From NCBI GenBank assembly GCA_026770025.1, contig JAMXDE010000049.1, forward strand, positions 248,001-312,000: a stretch of DNA of 64,000 nt, given 5' to 3'. Shown piece by piece: positions 52,100 to 63,856 of the stretch; position 1 is the first letter of the stretch; each line of letters opens with the position of its first letter. Source of the stretch: Craspedostauros australis. Its lineage: Eukaryota > Bacillariophyta > Bacillariophyceae > Mastogloiales > Achnanthaceae. The translations under genes were made by a program, and so were the position numbers. The notes beneath the pieces were generated by a model. It made no database searches. It was not told the origin of the DNA and worked only from the letters and a program-made list of their open reading frames with translations.

Positions 52100-53728
52100 A
52101 TGTCTCCGGAGGAGGTTACGTTTGACTTGGATGAGGCTGATGCTGGTGGCTTTGCTGGTCGTGATGGCCACTGGTCCCAGCTCCAGGCGGAAGAAGCTGA
52201 CAAGCTGCTGGACACCAACAGCCAGTATGGGATCGATGACGCTCTGCGGCAGCAACACGATGCGGCTCTGCCACAACCAGTAGCTGAGCTCTCGCAGGCG
52301 TATGCGAATGCGCAAGCCCCCGAGGAGCAACGCAACAACAAACGGTCGTTGGATGGAAATGAAAAGGACGATATGACAACGTGTGATGGTCACGATAACG
52401 GCATGCATTCAGTGGAGACAGCGGCAACCCGACAGCTGGACAAAGGTATGGAAGAAGCCGAGAGGCTGCAAGCGCGGGAGATCACGGAACTGTCTCTGGA
52501 GGAAAGATCGGATGTGTACGAAGACATACACGGAGTCCGGCGTCCGGTGGAGGAGACGGACGCATTCCGACAGCGGCATCTGCAACGGTTGGACCATGAA
52601 TTGACGGTTGGTCTGTACGACAGCAAACGCAAGCACCAATTTTCGATTGACGACAGGGCGATGAAGGAGGCGTACACCATGACATCATTTCTGGCACCGC
52701 GCATCACGTCCGACGTCGATCTGCGTCTTGCGATGCTCAGAGCGACGCGGTGGGATGCCCAGGAGGCCGCGATCAAGATGATGAAGTACATCCTCATGAA
52801 GCAGAAGCTGTTCGGGAAGGAAAGGTGCCTGCGTCCGATCGTCTTCTCCGATCTGGAACCGGACGCGCAGGAATCCATCAAATCCGGATCCATTGCATTC
52901 CATGACGATCGCGATGGCCTCACAATACGCCCGACCGTAGTGCAGTACTCGGCCCGGTGGAAGACGCAGTACGTCCTGTCTCAGGGACAGTCCAGCTTTT
53001 ACACGTCGCATATCTTCAGCCGGTCCGTGCGGGTCCAGCAGTATGGCATGGTGGCTGTCATCTACACGAACGGCGCAAGCATGTCCCACTTTCAGAGAGC
53101 CCTGGCGTTCAGCAAGTTCAACACTCTCGACGCGATGCCGATGCGTGCGGGTGCGTTGCACATCTGCTTTTCCAATCCCCTCCTCAAGCCGCTCCTCTCA
53201 GCCTTGTTCCAGCTCATGCCAAAGGACTTCCGGCTCCGATGCAAGCTGCACTGTGGACCGCCGCAGGAATGCAACACCGAGCTCATGACTTACGGCATAC
53301 CTGCCAGCCTGTTGCCGGCTGGAGAAGTGACCGCCTACGACCCGGACATTGCCCATGACACCCTCCAAAAGTGCTTTCAGCGTGATCAAGACGCCTTGGA
53401 CAAGTTCTACGAAGGCAAGCCGGAGCACTGCATCGATACACCGCCGCGATCCACGGATGTCCTGCTCGGCCGCGGCCGTCCTTACCAGAAGTTCCCTGGC
53501 AACCTGGACTTCTCCGCGATTTTGGAAAAGTCAAAAGAATCGTACAACCACCCCTCCACCACCAAAGTGGAAAAGACGAGGATGACAAGGGATCTGGTGG
53601 AGCAACTGCGCGAGTCCGGCGTGCGCTTTCTGAAGCATGATGGCTCGGGAGATTGGTGGGAAGAAGTCTCCGACAGCGTGGCGAGGCAACGTGCTGCGAT
53701 GTGCTTGCGGAATATGTTGAGGAAATGA
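52100..53728 (+). CDS. CRAL-TRIO-like/DUF6824 protein, paralogue 3
   Basis: 542 residues from ATG 52100, chosen because MSPEEVTFDLDEAD leads into ADKLLDTNSQYGIDDA, which matches paralogue 1 (TDKLLDTNSSYGIDDA); the in-frame ATG at 52031 adds 23 unconserved residues. Order: acidic N-terminus, REITELSLEERSDVYEDIHG, ELTVGLYDSKRKH, a CRAL-TRIO-N-like part (DLRLAMLRATRWDAQEAAIK), a CRAL-TRIO-like part (FYTSHIFSRS; HICFSNPLLKP), then DUF6824 from about residue 453 (DVLLGRGRPYQKFPGN; FLKHDGSGDWWEEVSD). It is closer to paralogue 1 than to 2 over much of its length. Intact single exon. Function unknown; lipid binding is inferred from the fold family only. Confidence 0.9.
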   Translation: MSPEEVTFDLDEADAGGFAGRDGHWSQLQAEEADKLLDTNSQYGIDDALRQQHDAALPQPVAELSQAYANAQAPEEQRNNKRSLDGNEKDDMTTCDGHDNGMHSVETAATRQLDKGMEEAERLQAREITELSLEERSDVYEDIHGVRRPVEETDAFRQRHLQRLDHELTVGLYDSKRKHQFSIDDRAMKEAYTMTSFLAPRITSDVDLRLAMLRATRWDAQEAAIKMMKYILMKQKLFGKERCLRPIVFSDLEPDAQESIKSGSIAFHDDRDGLTIRPTVVQYSARWKTQYVLSQGQSSFYTSHIFSRSVRVQQYGMVAVIYTNGASMSHFQRALAFSKFNTLDAMPMRAGALHICFSNPLLKPLLSALFQLMPKDFRLRCKLHCGPPQECNTELMTYGIPASLLPAGEVTAYDPDIAHDTLQKCFQRDQDALDKFYEGKPEHCIDTPPRSTDVLLGRGRPYQKFPGNLDFSAILEKSKESYNHPSTTKVEKTRMTRDLVEQLRESGVRFLKHDGSGDWWEEVSDSVARQRAAMCLRNMLRK

Positions 53729-55600
53729 TGTACTGTGTGAGTACGAGCACGAGTACTCTGACGCAAACTTGCGAGTTCTCCTCGGGCTGTGTGCATGCTT
53801 GCGCCACAGTTCCCACTTGGCTTAGGTTGGCAGAACAATTAAATTGGCATGGGCAAAGAGATGTATTCATACTCATAGCGACATGAATACGAATCGAGTA
53901 TTTACAACACTACAACACAATGTAATCAGTGCAAATTCCACATGAACGTTCATGATTCTGCTCGATGCAATGCAATGTGATCCTGCGGAGAACAGCGCGG
54001 CGCAGCGGGACGACGCCACCATGTGAGTACTCTCTCTCTCTCTCTCTCTCTCCACAAGTACTCTGCTCCGCTCCACTCTACTCTACCCAACTTGCGCCCG
54101 TAGTCAACTTGTATCCAATGAACGGCATGACGCAGGCGCTGCAGGTACAGATGCAGGTACAGGCGCAAAAAGAAAATAGAACAGGAACAGCAAAAAGATG
54201 AGTGTCGGAGGGTGACAGAGGGCGATGTATCGTTCAGTCTTGTCGAGAAGGACAGTATCCATGTGGACCGCGGCGCCGGGGGGACAACCTACGGGCTAGG
54301 GGGTTTGCTCACAGTCGTGGCTCATCGAGGCAGAGTGTGCAGTCCTGCCAGGCCGACGGGGACTTGAAGGCCGCGCCGCTCTGACAGACATGCTTCTGTT
54401 GCCATGAAGAGAAATGATGATGCTCATAATACTCGTACACCAGTGCAAGACATCCCCCAGTTCCAGCGGGCTGCATCGAGACATGCGTCGAATGAAAGAC
54501 AAGGGGCGACCAAGAGAGGCAGAAAGTCACGTTGTTCCCTTCTGCTGTGCCTTGTTCGGCATCGTTTTGTGGATGTGCTCGAACGTGTTCGCTGAGGGAG
54601 CTGTGCACGTTTGAAATAGTGAGCACCTCGGACACGACTGAGACAAGGAGTGACCAGAAGCAATGAAAAGAACACAATCGAACATGACCGAACATGTTGG
54701 ACAGGTTCTGACATCACCATGCGTTCGCGATCAACATGTCCGCGATTGGATACGACCAGTCGAATAGATCAATCCGCTGTTTGTGTCAAAATGCAACTCA
54801 CAAATTCGTCATGATCACCGCGGAGCGAACAGAAACACGGTGCGCGAAGCAACCTCAAAAACGAAAATTTCGTCGGCGAGCGGCACCGTCGAGAGGGTTT
54901 TGTGATCATCAACCGACGGCAGCGGTGTCAACAAAGGAGTGTGAGCATCTACAACGCTTCAAATGGGAATTTGTTTCGCTGGTTGGTGCTCCCTGATGGT
55001 TGTTTGGGCGTGAGCACGAGCGTTTCGGAGGCAGAGGTGTGCGCGTTCATTCATGGCGATCCTGACATTGATTTTCAGCGTGCATGCAGGTGTCATCGAT
55101 CCAGGCACATGCACTGCACTGCAGAGCAGAGCAAATCCATTGATCCTACTTTGCCTCCTTCTCCGCATGTACTACTGTTGGACTGCTGAGCTGAGTGGAG
55201 ATTGACACTGGTTGCGTGGTTGATTGCAACGATGAGGACCACAACGATAAAGACGACAACGTTGACACCGCAAGCAGCCGAGGAAGCAACGGCGACGATG
55301 ACTCCGGTGGCGACGGTGAAGGCTTCACAGCGTGGAAAGAAGGCATTGAAACTACTGGGGAGGCAGAGCCAAATGAGCAGGACAAGCAGGACGACCTGCA
55401 ATGCACCGTTGTCAATGGTAGCAACCAAGCAACAAAGAACGATGGACAATCCTCTCGAATTTGATATCGGGCACCATCGTCATGAACATCACGAGCAGCA
55501 CTGGCAGATGGGATCTGACGGCAGGCTGCGAGGCCACCAAGGGGCAAACGAGCGGGATGGTCGTCAAGCGGTATCTCACTCTACGAACAGACGACAGCGA
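53729..55600. other. Spacer before the M6 protease gene
   Basis: Contains a (CT)n tract at 54030-54053. The frame of the protease gene is open upstream to 55202, with alternative ATGs (for example 55232), but that part is Thr/Gln/His-rich and unlike a signal peptide. No RNA gene was recognised. Confidence 0.5.
54030..54053 (+). repeat. (CT)n microsatellite
   Basis: About eleven CT units in a row between two short unique segments. Confidence 0.95.
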
Positions 55601-58600
55601 ATGCGGTGCAGTGCAGGCTGCATGGTGTTGATACTGCTCATTGCGAGCGCGGTGTCATGTTGTCCATGCAACGCGCAAGAAACGCCTGCTGGGAGTTCTA
55701 GTATTGGGACGGACGGATCGACCAACCATGACCAACACACCCCTCTCCAGGGCTTTGTCGGCCACCACGATGACAGACTGGCAATGGGTGGCGAGGTGGA
55801 TACAAGTAGCTCAGGGAGTCATGAAGCTGAGACAAGTGCATCTCATGAACACAGCAAGCAACATAACAAACAAGCATCAATGAATACGCCAACCATCAAT
55901 GCCTCCTTTGAGCGTCACATGCTCGATGGAATCACCGCACCAATCACGCCCCGCAACAACCCGTTGCTCCAGACCTTCGCACATAACACCACCGATGTCA
56001 ACGGAAGAATAGATCGGCATTCCTCGAGGAGACTGAGGTTTGGACAGGAGTATACGTATCACCCGCGATGGATGTCATCGAAGCTGTGCTGGTATATCTC
56101 ACTTGAGGACTGTGTGGATCTCGAAGAAAATGCCAAGAAGCACGCAATGGATCTCCGTCAAATGATATCGCCGCACAAGCTTGAGCCATCAACTACAGAA
56201 CGCGAGCTTCAGTCAGATCATCCCCGTAGTAACAACAACAGAAAGCAAGGCTGGGACGTCCCTGCATCGGAACGAATGTATGGATCCAAGGTAGTTGCGG
56301 AAAGTGAAGAGCGCAGAAAGTTGGAAACGGCAGATGGAAAAGGCGAAAGACAAGGGCATCGACGAATGCAGCTGACCGCGATGGGGCGATTGCGTGTCCT
56401 CGTGCTGTTGATGCAATGGCCAAACCACGTCGGCGATGCCAGAGTTTTGCAGCCGCCAGGTGACTACGACAAAATCTTCAATGCGGAAGATGTTGACTCG
56501 GATCTTTACCCGACGGGCTCCATCAGCCGATTTTTCGATGTCAACTCGTACGGGAAGACGCAATTTGAGGCTGACATTGTTCCATGGCAGGTGGCGGAAG
56601 ACGATGAAGATGTATATGCCACGATCGGCGCCAGTACGCAGTTCGCAAATTCGTTCATTCCCATCCTGGACCGCCTGGACGGTGACGGGATCGACTTTGG
56701 AGCCTACGATCAGAACGGCGACCTTGTTATCGACGCGATCGTTGTCCTTCACTCTGGATATGCTGCCGAAGAAGGGGGGTTCGACTGCTACAGCGGCGCC
56801 TTGCCCAACCGCAGAATCAGCTCATTCCAGACATTCGCACAAAACAGTTTGCCTTGGAGATCTAGCGAAGGGTACCAAATCGGCAGTATTGCGGTCGGCT
56901 CAGCCTTTCGGCAAACCTGCGAGTCCAACATCGCTCGCTTGGGCACCATCACACACGAAATCTTCCATTCCTTTGGATTGCCAGATTTGTACGACATAGA
57001 AGGTCCGCTCAACCTGTTTGGAAACATTGGCGGCATTGATAGATACGGCTTAATGGTAAGCTCGTGAGAACCAGTGATGTCTTGCAACCAACACATGCGG
57101 CAACATCCGTATGCAGTGTGCTGTGTGCAGCATGCATGTTGTGGCAGGTAGTCTCTTGTGACAGCAAATGATCCATCATGAGCGCCAACAGCAATTCTGT
57201 ACGCAAACACCGCATCGGCTCACAATTTCATTTCGCTTCCACTCCTTCTCTAACTTGTTTCGGCCTTTCGCCTTTGCGTCTTGCCCCTGTAATTCGTTCG
57301 TCACCATCCCAACAGGCCAACCCGGCCGGACCAGGCGATCGTAAATCCAGACCAGGCCACCTCTCCGCATGGTCAAAAGTTGAGCTTGGCTGGGTAGATC
57401 CTATCCGAATCACGGAGGATGGCACGTACAAAGCCCCTCCTGTTGAATTGGAAGATGTGATCTACCGCATCGACCACCCCGATTTGTTCGACTTCGAGTA
57501 TTTCTTGCTGGAGAATCGGCAGCCGATTCCTGGAGACTTTGACGAATTCTTCTTTGAGCCAGGTACGCACAATGCCAAACATTGTTGATGGAATCAATCG
57601 TGCTCAAATGTACATCGCCGATGAAGACCGGCGCATTTTGCCATACCGTCCAATGGCAACGTGGGTGTAATCCAGCGACAAGTACTTCACAGTTGTGCAA
57701 GCTGTGGCTTCCCCAGGTTCCGTTACCCATCGACCAGTTGGTCTTCTTCGCTCACAAACTATCACTTGGTACTCATTTTGCCTGCCGTCCACGGCATTAA
57801 AACTCACATCGCACCACCTTCGACCGCAACTGCAACTGCTACTGCTGCTCCTCTTGTAACCGCAACGCACAACTTCCCCCAAACCCAGGTGGCATGCTGA
57901 TCTATCACATCGATGAGAACAATTTCAACTTTGCGGGCGATGGAAACAGCCCTCGCGGTGGACCGTTCCAGACAGGTACGTGTGGATGTGATGTACTCCT
58001 GCGATCAGAACCTTGCTGTTGCTCATGAGCGGCCGTACCAATATGCAGCAAAACCGCTGATGGCATCAGCCAAAGACACATCAATGCTCACCGACCCGCG
58101 CTGCTGCATTAATCTTGAATCCACCGTCTTGATGCACCGACCTGGTCGATTCGGGTTCAACTGCCCACCGCGCAATGCTCAACAATAACATTGTACGATG
58201 GCACCATGGTATGTCTCGCACATCCATCGAATAGACTGGCCTGGGAATGGAAGGCATTACCCTGTCGCGTTAATGCAACGCGACGGATTGTATGAATTGG
58301 AACAAGCATTGAATGGTGGGCACAACAACGATTTCTACTATCTACCAGAGCATGAGATCGGACCGGGTAACGGCGAAACTGTTGCGAATACTGCGACCTA
58401 CCCCAACACAGATGGATATGCCCTTGGATTGATCACGGTGACGAACATCGTAATAAACAACTTCGTGGAAGTTGAGAATTCGGTGATGTGCTTTGATGTG
58501 CAGGGCCTTGGCTCGCCAGCACCGAGCACAACACCAAGCGATCAGCCATCGGTGATGCCAAGCGTATCGCCTTCTGTCGTTCCGACTGCGCCTTTATCCG

Positions 58601-59199
58601 AGAATCCATCTGGAGTTCCATCGATCGTGCCCTCGCAACAACCATCGGCAGAACCATCGAGCACACCGACTAATCAACCAAGCCATGTTCCGTCGGTGGC
58701 ACCAACAGACCTGCCATCGGCATCCCCGTCCGCATTCCCAACAAACCAACCATCCCATCGTCCATCGGACCAGCCGAGTACGTCTCCCAGTGATCCACCA
58801 TCCGTGGTTCCCAGCGCCTCGCCCACCATTTCGCCCACCTCGGGACCCACCAACCAACCTTCGGAGTCACCAAGCACGCAGCCCAGTGCCATGCCTTCCC
58901 ACCAGCCAACGCAATCGCCAACCGATCAACCATCTGACCGACCATCGCAAGTCCCCAGCATTGCTCCGTCCATGCGTCCCTCGGATGTCCCGAGTACGGC
59001 ACCATCGACGGCGCCAACGACAGAGGCCATGAAGGGACCAATATTTCCGTCGTTTCTGTTCCCAGAATTCTCGACCTTGGCACCCAACGCCACACCGCCT
59101 CCGGTAGAGATGATGGGAATGAGTCCCAGTTCCAGCAAAAGCAGCAAGAGCAGAGCAAAGAGCAAGCCTAAAAGCAAATATGACGGCAAGAAAAGCAAG

Positions 59200-59230
<31 letters not shown>

Positions 59231-59766
59231 ACAATGATGACAATGCCAGTATCAATGACAGCGACAGCGACGAGAGTCAGAGCGGCAAGGGCAAGGGCAA
59301 AGGCAAAGGCGGTAAATTACCGAAAACCAAGAGCGGTGAACACATAAGCGCGGGAAAGAACATGAAGGGGAAAGGCAACCGTCAGTACAACACCAAGGCA
59401 GCAACGATGAAAACTTCGTCGATAGTCGTGGTTGGCCCAACGTTGTTCGGGGCGACGGATCCGGCCCCTGTTCCAGAGACGAGCTCGGCAGCTGATGGCG
59501 AACATAATGACGATACCTCCAGCAGCAGCAGTAGCAGCAGCAACGACAATACCAACAGTGGCGCTGCTGGCGGGAACGGGATCAACTTTGGCCATGCTCT
59601 GGGCACGTTCCGACAGCGAGAAAATCGATTCTACGGGGGAGCACGACAATGGGAGCGTCACATGTCGGAGACCAATGCTGGCGCCTCGGAGCAACAGAAC
59701 GATCGACAGCGCAGGCGACGTCGCTTACCGACGCCACAACAACGACAAGGCCCTGCTGAGGCTTGA
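55601..59766 (+). CDS. Secreted M6-family metalloprotease with P-S-x-x repeat stalk, four exons
   Basis: Exons 55601-57055, 57316-57562, 57889-57975, 58235-59766; all three introns are GT-AG and in frame, giving 1,106 residues. ATG 55601 gives a good signal peptide (MRCSAGCMVLILLIASAVS, cleavage near CNA/QET). The pro-region is followed by the M6 domain: DLYPTGSISRFFDVNSYGK, GDLVIDAIVVLHSGYAAEEG, and the zinc site HEIFHSFGLPD at residues 452-462 (H452, E453, H456). HLSAWSKVELGWV and GGMLIYHIDE come from exons 2-3. Residues about 693-860 are PSxxPSxx repeats typical of extracellular diatom proteins. The C-terminus is Ser/Lys/Gly-rich, then basic. Likely a cell-surface or secreted zinc endopeptidase. 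An N-terminal extension from 55232 is possible. Confidence 0.88.
57056..57315 (+). other. Intron 1 of M6 protease gene
   Basis: GTAAGC donor after the Met of DRYGLM and CCAACAG acceptor before ANPAGPGD; 260 bp, phase 0. Confidence 0.85.
57563..57888 (+). other. Intron 2 of M6 protease gene
   Basis: GTACGC donor, AACCCAG acceptor, 326 bp, phase 1. The join gives FEPGGMLIYHIDE, as expected for M6 enzymes. Confidence 0.85.
57976..58234 (+). other. Intron 3 of M6 protease gene
   Basis: GTACGT donor after the Thr of GGPFQT, CGAATAG acceptor, 259 bp, phase 1. The join gives FQTDWPGNGRHYPVAL. Confidence 0.8.
58520..59030 (+). repeat. P-S-x-x coding repeat region
   Basis: About 40 imperfect 12-bp units (cca tcg/agc nnn nnn) encode the Pro/Ser stalk of the protease. 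Such degenerate repeats are usual in diatom secreted proteins. Confidence 0.85.
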
Positions 59767-60944
59767 TGGAGGTATGCACGACTGCTCTGGACGTATGCAA
59801 TGATACAATGCGAGGGAAGCAAACGGCAATGAATAGATGTGCCAATGGGGAGACAAAGTGGAAACTGCCAATATTCCAGAGTATTCAATCATAGCAACTG
59901 CGAAATCCATGCACTGCCCAGTATAGCACAAGCAGCATTCGGCGACATGCTAAGCTGCCTCTTCTGAAGTGCTTCTCATCAGTGGAGACTTGTACGAGTC
60001 GGAGCACAGCGATTCTGACGTGGAACTGTCGTCATCGCCGTCGTTAGTCGTTAGTCGGTCGATGAAGGCGCACAACACACCTCCTTTCGTCTTTGCCGCT
60101 TGGCGAGACAGGGTGAAGCACGAGATGCGGGGCGACAAGATGTGACAGAACACGGCGCCGTGAACGGGAGAGAGATTCCGTCACGGAACGAAATTGTGAC
60201 GGAGAAAGAGGCAAACACAAATAGTCTACGATATCCAGAGTAGACTGTCCCTGCAAACTACGACCTGCAATAAAGTTCGCAAAAACGACCTCTTGACACG
60301 ATTCAAATCCAGTCCCTAAGCAAAGCGAACTGTTCGGCGGAACAGCAGGAGAAGAAGCACACGAATCACAACCTGATACTTCTGATTGGTGGATAGGAGT
60401 CTCGTCATGAATTCGAAATTTCACGAGGTCCCTAATTATCGCGAAAGATACCATCACATCACCATGATACGGCATCAACAAGCGCGCGAAATGGAAGGAG
60501 GAGGCGAAGAACCCAGGCGGAAGTTCCATTCCAGTTGGGCAAGTTCCCATCATGACATCACGTTTCGATGTCTGGCATTGCCTTCCTCTCTTCCCTCCTC
60601 CTCGCGTGTTCTTGGACACACATCACATCACGACACAGAGATCTTTGCATGATCTTGCACTCGCACCTCTTCTCGTTCTGTTCCGTTTCACATCCCCCAG
60701 ACAAGTAGAATAGTCGTACTACCAGCACAAGTACTCACTCTTGCCAGCGTCAGAACAGACTCCTCCTTCGCTTCAAACCCCAATCTTCATCTCGCTCACA
60801 ACTCACAACTCGCAATTCCCATCTGCAGCCATCAAAGTTGGCGCGGACACAAACACAGACACAAGTTACCATCCAATCCTCGCAAAGAAGCGATACATCA
60901 ACAGCACAGCCACAGTACAGCCACAAGCACAACTACACAGCACC
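59767..60944. other. Spacer between M6 protease and beta-propeller gene
   Basis: No convincing gene. A minus-strand frame (60044-60619) has no domain. Repeated cacaagcac/acacagac-rich DNA just before 60945 is probably the 5' leader of the next gene. Confidence 0.5.
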
Positions 60945-63284
60945 ATGAGGTTGGCCACCGCGATCGTCCCCGCCGCATCCCTTCTGTGGATGAATTCGGC
61001 AGATGGCTTTGCTGTCTTTCCATCCAACGCTGTTGTTGCTCTGCATCGTGAGCATGCTCCTGTCAGCCAGCAGGCTCAGCATCAGGCCCAGCATCAGGCC
61101 CAGCATCGGAAACAGGGAACGACCGCAACGCGATCTTCGGGCTCCCGTCTTTTCTACACGAACAAGGACGACGAGCATGACAGCAGCAGCAGCAGCAGTC
61201 GCAATACTGAAGGCACGGGCCAAGACGACAGCCCGCTGTTCCCCGTGGTGGACTACTTCTCCCAGTCCTTCTCCACGGTCCTGCGCGAGCGAATGCAGCA
61301 GGTGTCAGACCAGGAGCAGCAGAACTGGAAGGACGGCAACTGCCAGGTGCGTGGCTTCTCGCTGGATCCGCACGGCCCAACCGACGGCGGCCAGAAGATC
61401 TCCGTCTCCTCCCTCAGCCAACCAGGCATGGACGACAACGTCCTCATCGTCGGTCGCACCGACGGATCCATCTGCATCATCCAGATGGGCACGGAGCTCT
61501 TTGCCAGCTTCACCCAGCAGCTCAAGCTCAAGGCCGTTGCCAACGACGGAGAGGGCGATGGCCAGAATGCCGCCCCCGGCGATGAGCCAGCGCATGAGAT
61601 TGATGCCACAGACAAGACCCGCATGGCAGCCGTCTACGAGCTCGACCGTGAGGCCAGCAGCCTGGAATGCATGGAGAGCGGAGACGGCACGTTCGTGCGT
61701 CCAGGAGAAGAATCCAAGGCCGACAGCAACAGCGAGGGCGCTCAGCCATCTCACCTCCAACAGGCACAGAGCGACGACGATGAAGATGGGGAGTGGAACG
61801 AAACCCTCCCCAAGCCCTTCAAGATCATGGCCCAATTCTCAACCGGCAAGCGCGCGCCGGTTTCGAATATGGTCGTCGTGCAGGAAGGCACATCGATCGA
61901 TGAAGAATCGACCTTGTTCGTGACTGTGCCAGGCACGGCCGCCGCAACCGATGCCACCAAGACGGATGCCACGGCATCGCACACGCTCATCCAGCAATGG
62001 AGGCTGGATGATCTCTTCAACTCCGATGAAGGTGAAGCCGCCTCGGTACCCACGCTCGCCAATTCCATCGATCTATCCATGGTCTCTGCACGAGACGCCG
62101 TGGACCTCCAAGTCATGACACTGCCATCCACCAACCAGCAAGTTCTCGTCACCGTCTCCTCCAAGGGCATGATCTCGGTCTGGGACGCCGAAACAACCGA
62201 GCTGGTGGCCTTTGGACAAATTCCATCCGTCCTCCCAGAAGACGAGGACAATGCCATGGAGGACGTCGAAGCTGAAGCATCGTCAGCTTCCTCCTCCCTC
62301 GGCGACTCGTACACACCAACGCAACCAACAATCACTTCCATGGCGGTCCCCAAGAAAGATGCGCTCCAGGAGGATGGCGCATCCGCGGAAGCCTCCCTTC
62401 TGTACTTCGGCACAAGCACAGGCCACGTGCTGGTCTATGACATCGCACAGGATATTCTGCCATCGTGTGGCGACGACATCGCGGCAGAGCCCACCATGTT
62501 GCCTCCGCCTTCCCTCACCTTTTCCGCCACCAACCACCAAGAACAGATCAGCATCACCGCGTTGACCCATGCCGGCAAGGGCACAATGTGCACCAAGGAC
62601 AACGACGAACGAACAACGGTGCAGACGGCGCATGCTGTCATCGTGGGGCTGTCCAATGGAGCCATCTTGCATTTCGAGGTGCTGGAGCAGCGCAAGAAAC
62701 AATCTTTGCTGGACACCACCATGTACGTCGAAGACATCACCGACAGCGACGAAGCAACAGAGCAAAAACCAACACTCGAGTACCACGTCTGGCCAAAGCT
62801 CGCATCGCAAACGTTCCCCAACCGCAAGGTCCACGTCCTCCGTCAGCCGACGGATCATCCGCAAATGGCTTTCACTGGCCAATCGTCGTCCAGCAGCACC
62901 AGCAACGGCGACGCCGTGTGGAAGCTGGACTACTTGCCGCATGCACATTTCGTTCTGGCCACAACGCCATCATCCATGTCCATCTTGAATGGTTGCACCG
63001 GCCAAACGTACTACTCCGTGTCGGATCTACGCTTCCAATCTCCGTCCGCAAGCCACATGGTTGTGACACCGTACCACGTGATCACAAACGGACAGAAAGA
63101 CATTGTCTGCATCCATGACTTCGATTCCTTGCCACCGCTTTGGCAGGACGAAACCAACCAGCGCATGAACAACGAGAGCTACATGGGCGCCTTGGAAAAG
63201 GGAACCACCAGTGACGGCAGCGATGATGATGGCATTGACGGTGACGATGCGTTCGTCGATTACGCTGAGGACGCAACGGATTGA
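60945..63284 (+). CDS. WD40/quinoprotein-like beta-propeller protein with plastid-type targeting signal
   Basis: 779 residues from ATG 60945. This start is preferred over the upstream in-frame frame from 60741 because it begins a signal peptide (MRLATAIVPAASLLWMNSADG) followed by FAVF, like the diatom plastid presequence. A Gln/His repeat (AQHQ x3, about residues 43-53) and a Ser tract come next. The body has blade-like strands: VLIVGRTDGSICIIQMG, VLVTVSSKGMISVWDAE, LLYFGTSTGHVLVYDI, VIVGLSNGAILHFEVL. They are separated by acidic loops, and the C-terminus is very acidic. Single exon. Propellers of this sort usually act as binding platforms; no enzyme motif is seen. The partner is unknown. Confidence 0.8.
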   Translation: MRLATAIVPAASLLWMNSADGFAVFPSNAVVALHREHAPVSQQAQHQAQHQAQHRKQGTTATRSSGSRLFYTNKDDEHDSSSSSSRNTEGTGQDDSPLFPVVDYFSQSFSTVLRERMQQVSDQEQQNWKDGNCQVRGFSLDPHGPTDGGQKISVSSLSQPGMDDNVLIVGRTDGSICIIQMGTELFASFTQQLKLKAVANDGEGDGQNAAPGDEPAHEIDATDKTRMAAVYELDREASSLECMESGDGTFVRPGEESKADSNSEGAQPSHLQQAQSDDDEDGEWNETLPKPFKIMAQFSTGKRAPVSNMVVVQEGTSIDEESTLFVTVPGTAAATDATKTDATASHTLIQQWRLDDLFNSDEGEAASVPTLANSIDLSMVSARDAVDLQVMTLPSTNQQVLVTVSSKGMISVWDAETTELVAFGQIPSVLPEDEDNAMEDVEAEASSASSSLGDSYTPTQPTITSMAVPKKDALQEDGASAEASLLYFGTSTGHVLVYDIAQDILPSCGDDIAAEPTMLPPPSLTFSATNHQEQISITALTHAGKGTMCTKDNDERTTVQTAHAVIVGLSNGAILHFEVLEQRKKQSLLDTTMYVEDITDSDEATEQKPTLEYHVWPKLASQTFPNRKVHVLRQPTDHPQMAFTGQSSSSSTSNGDAVWKLDYLPHAHFVLATTPSSMSILNGCTGQTYYSVSDLRFQSPSASHMVVTPYHVITNGQKDIVCIHDFDSLPPLWQDETNQRMNNESYMGALEKGTTSDGSDDDGIDGDDAFVDYAEDATD
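61069..61107 (+). repeat. 12-bp tandem repeat inside the propeller gene
   Basis: About three copies of a caggcccagcat-like unit encode the AQHQAQHQAQHR stretch just after the targeting signal. Low-complexity expansion within a non-conserved linker. Confidence 0.8.
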
Positions 63285-63856
63285 TCGCCATCGACGAGAC
63301 ATTTCTCCATCTACATTCACATCTGCGCAATCGACACATCGCATTCGTAACTACTCTAACATATCATCAGCATTCGTACTACTATCTGCATCATCTGCAG
63401 AGCAGCGCATGTCGTGGAGAGTGTGAGTAGATCATCGTCGTAGAGAGTGAGGACAGCGTCAAATGCAGACGTGAACAAGCCAGACTGACGGTATCTAATC
63501 CAGGAAGTTAGTCGAAGTGGTCGAACACCATGCCGATTGAGACGAATGAAAAAATCCTGACAGATCTTGAAGTTTCACGGAAAACAACGAATGTGCATGT
63601 TGATGTGACAGCTTTGTCGGCATCATCGTGCATGGTGATGCCTCTTCTTGTGCGCAAGAGTGCAAACGGAAGAGAGTGTTGGATGAAAAGGACTTCGGCA
63701 GAGCACCCTACTCCGCTCTCCTCAAATGTATTACTCATACATGCCAATGCATGCTAATCCAACCTTGTAGGAGGACTCTCCCACATTCTGCAAGCATTCG
63801 GAGATAGCAACACATTGTTCGCTTCCATCTGTATTTCGGAACTCAGCAGACAAGTC
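63285..63856. other. Spacer between the last two plus-strand genes
   Basis: No domain-bearing frame. A 75-codon frame at 63530-63757 is not supported by any feature. It should contain the 3' end of the propeller transcript and the promoter of the next gene. Confidence 0.45.

Noticed and set aside
55202-55600. N-terminal extension of the M6 protease from the open frame start
   Set aside because: It begins with TTG, is Thr/Gln/His-rich, and would bury a good signal peptide about 120-130 residues into the protein. Kept only as an alternative (ATG 55232).
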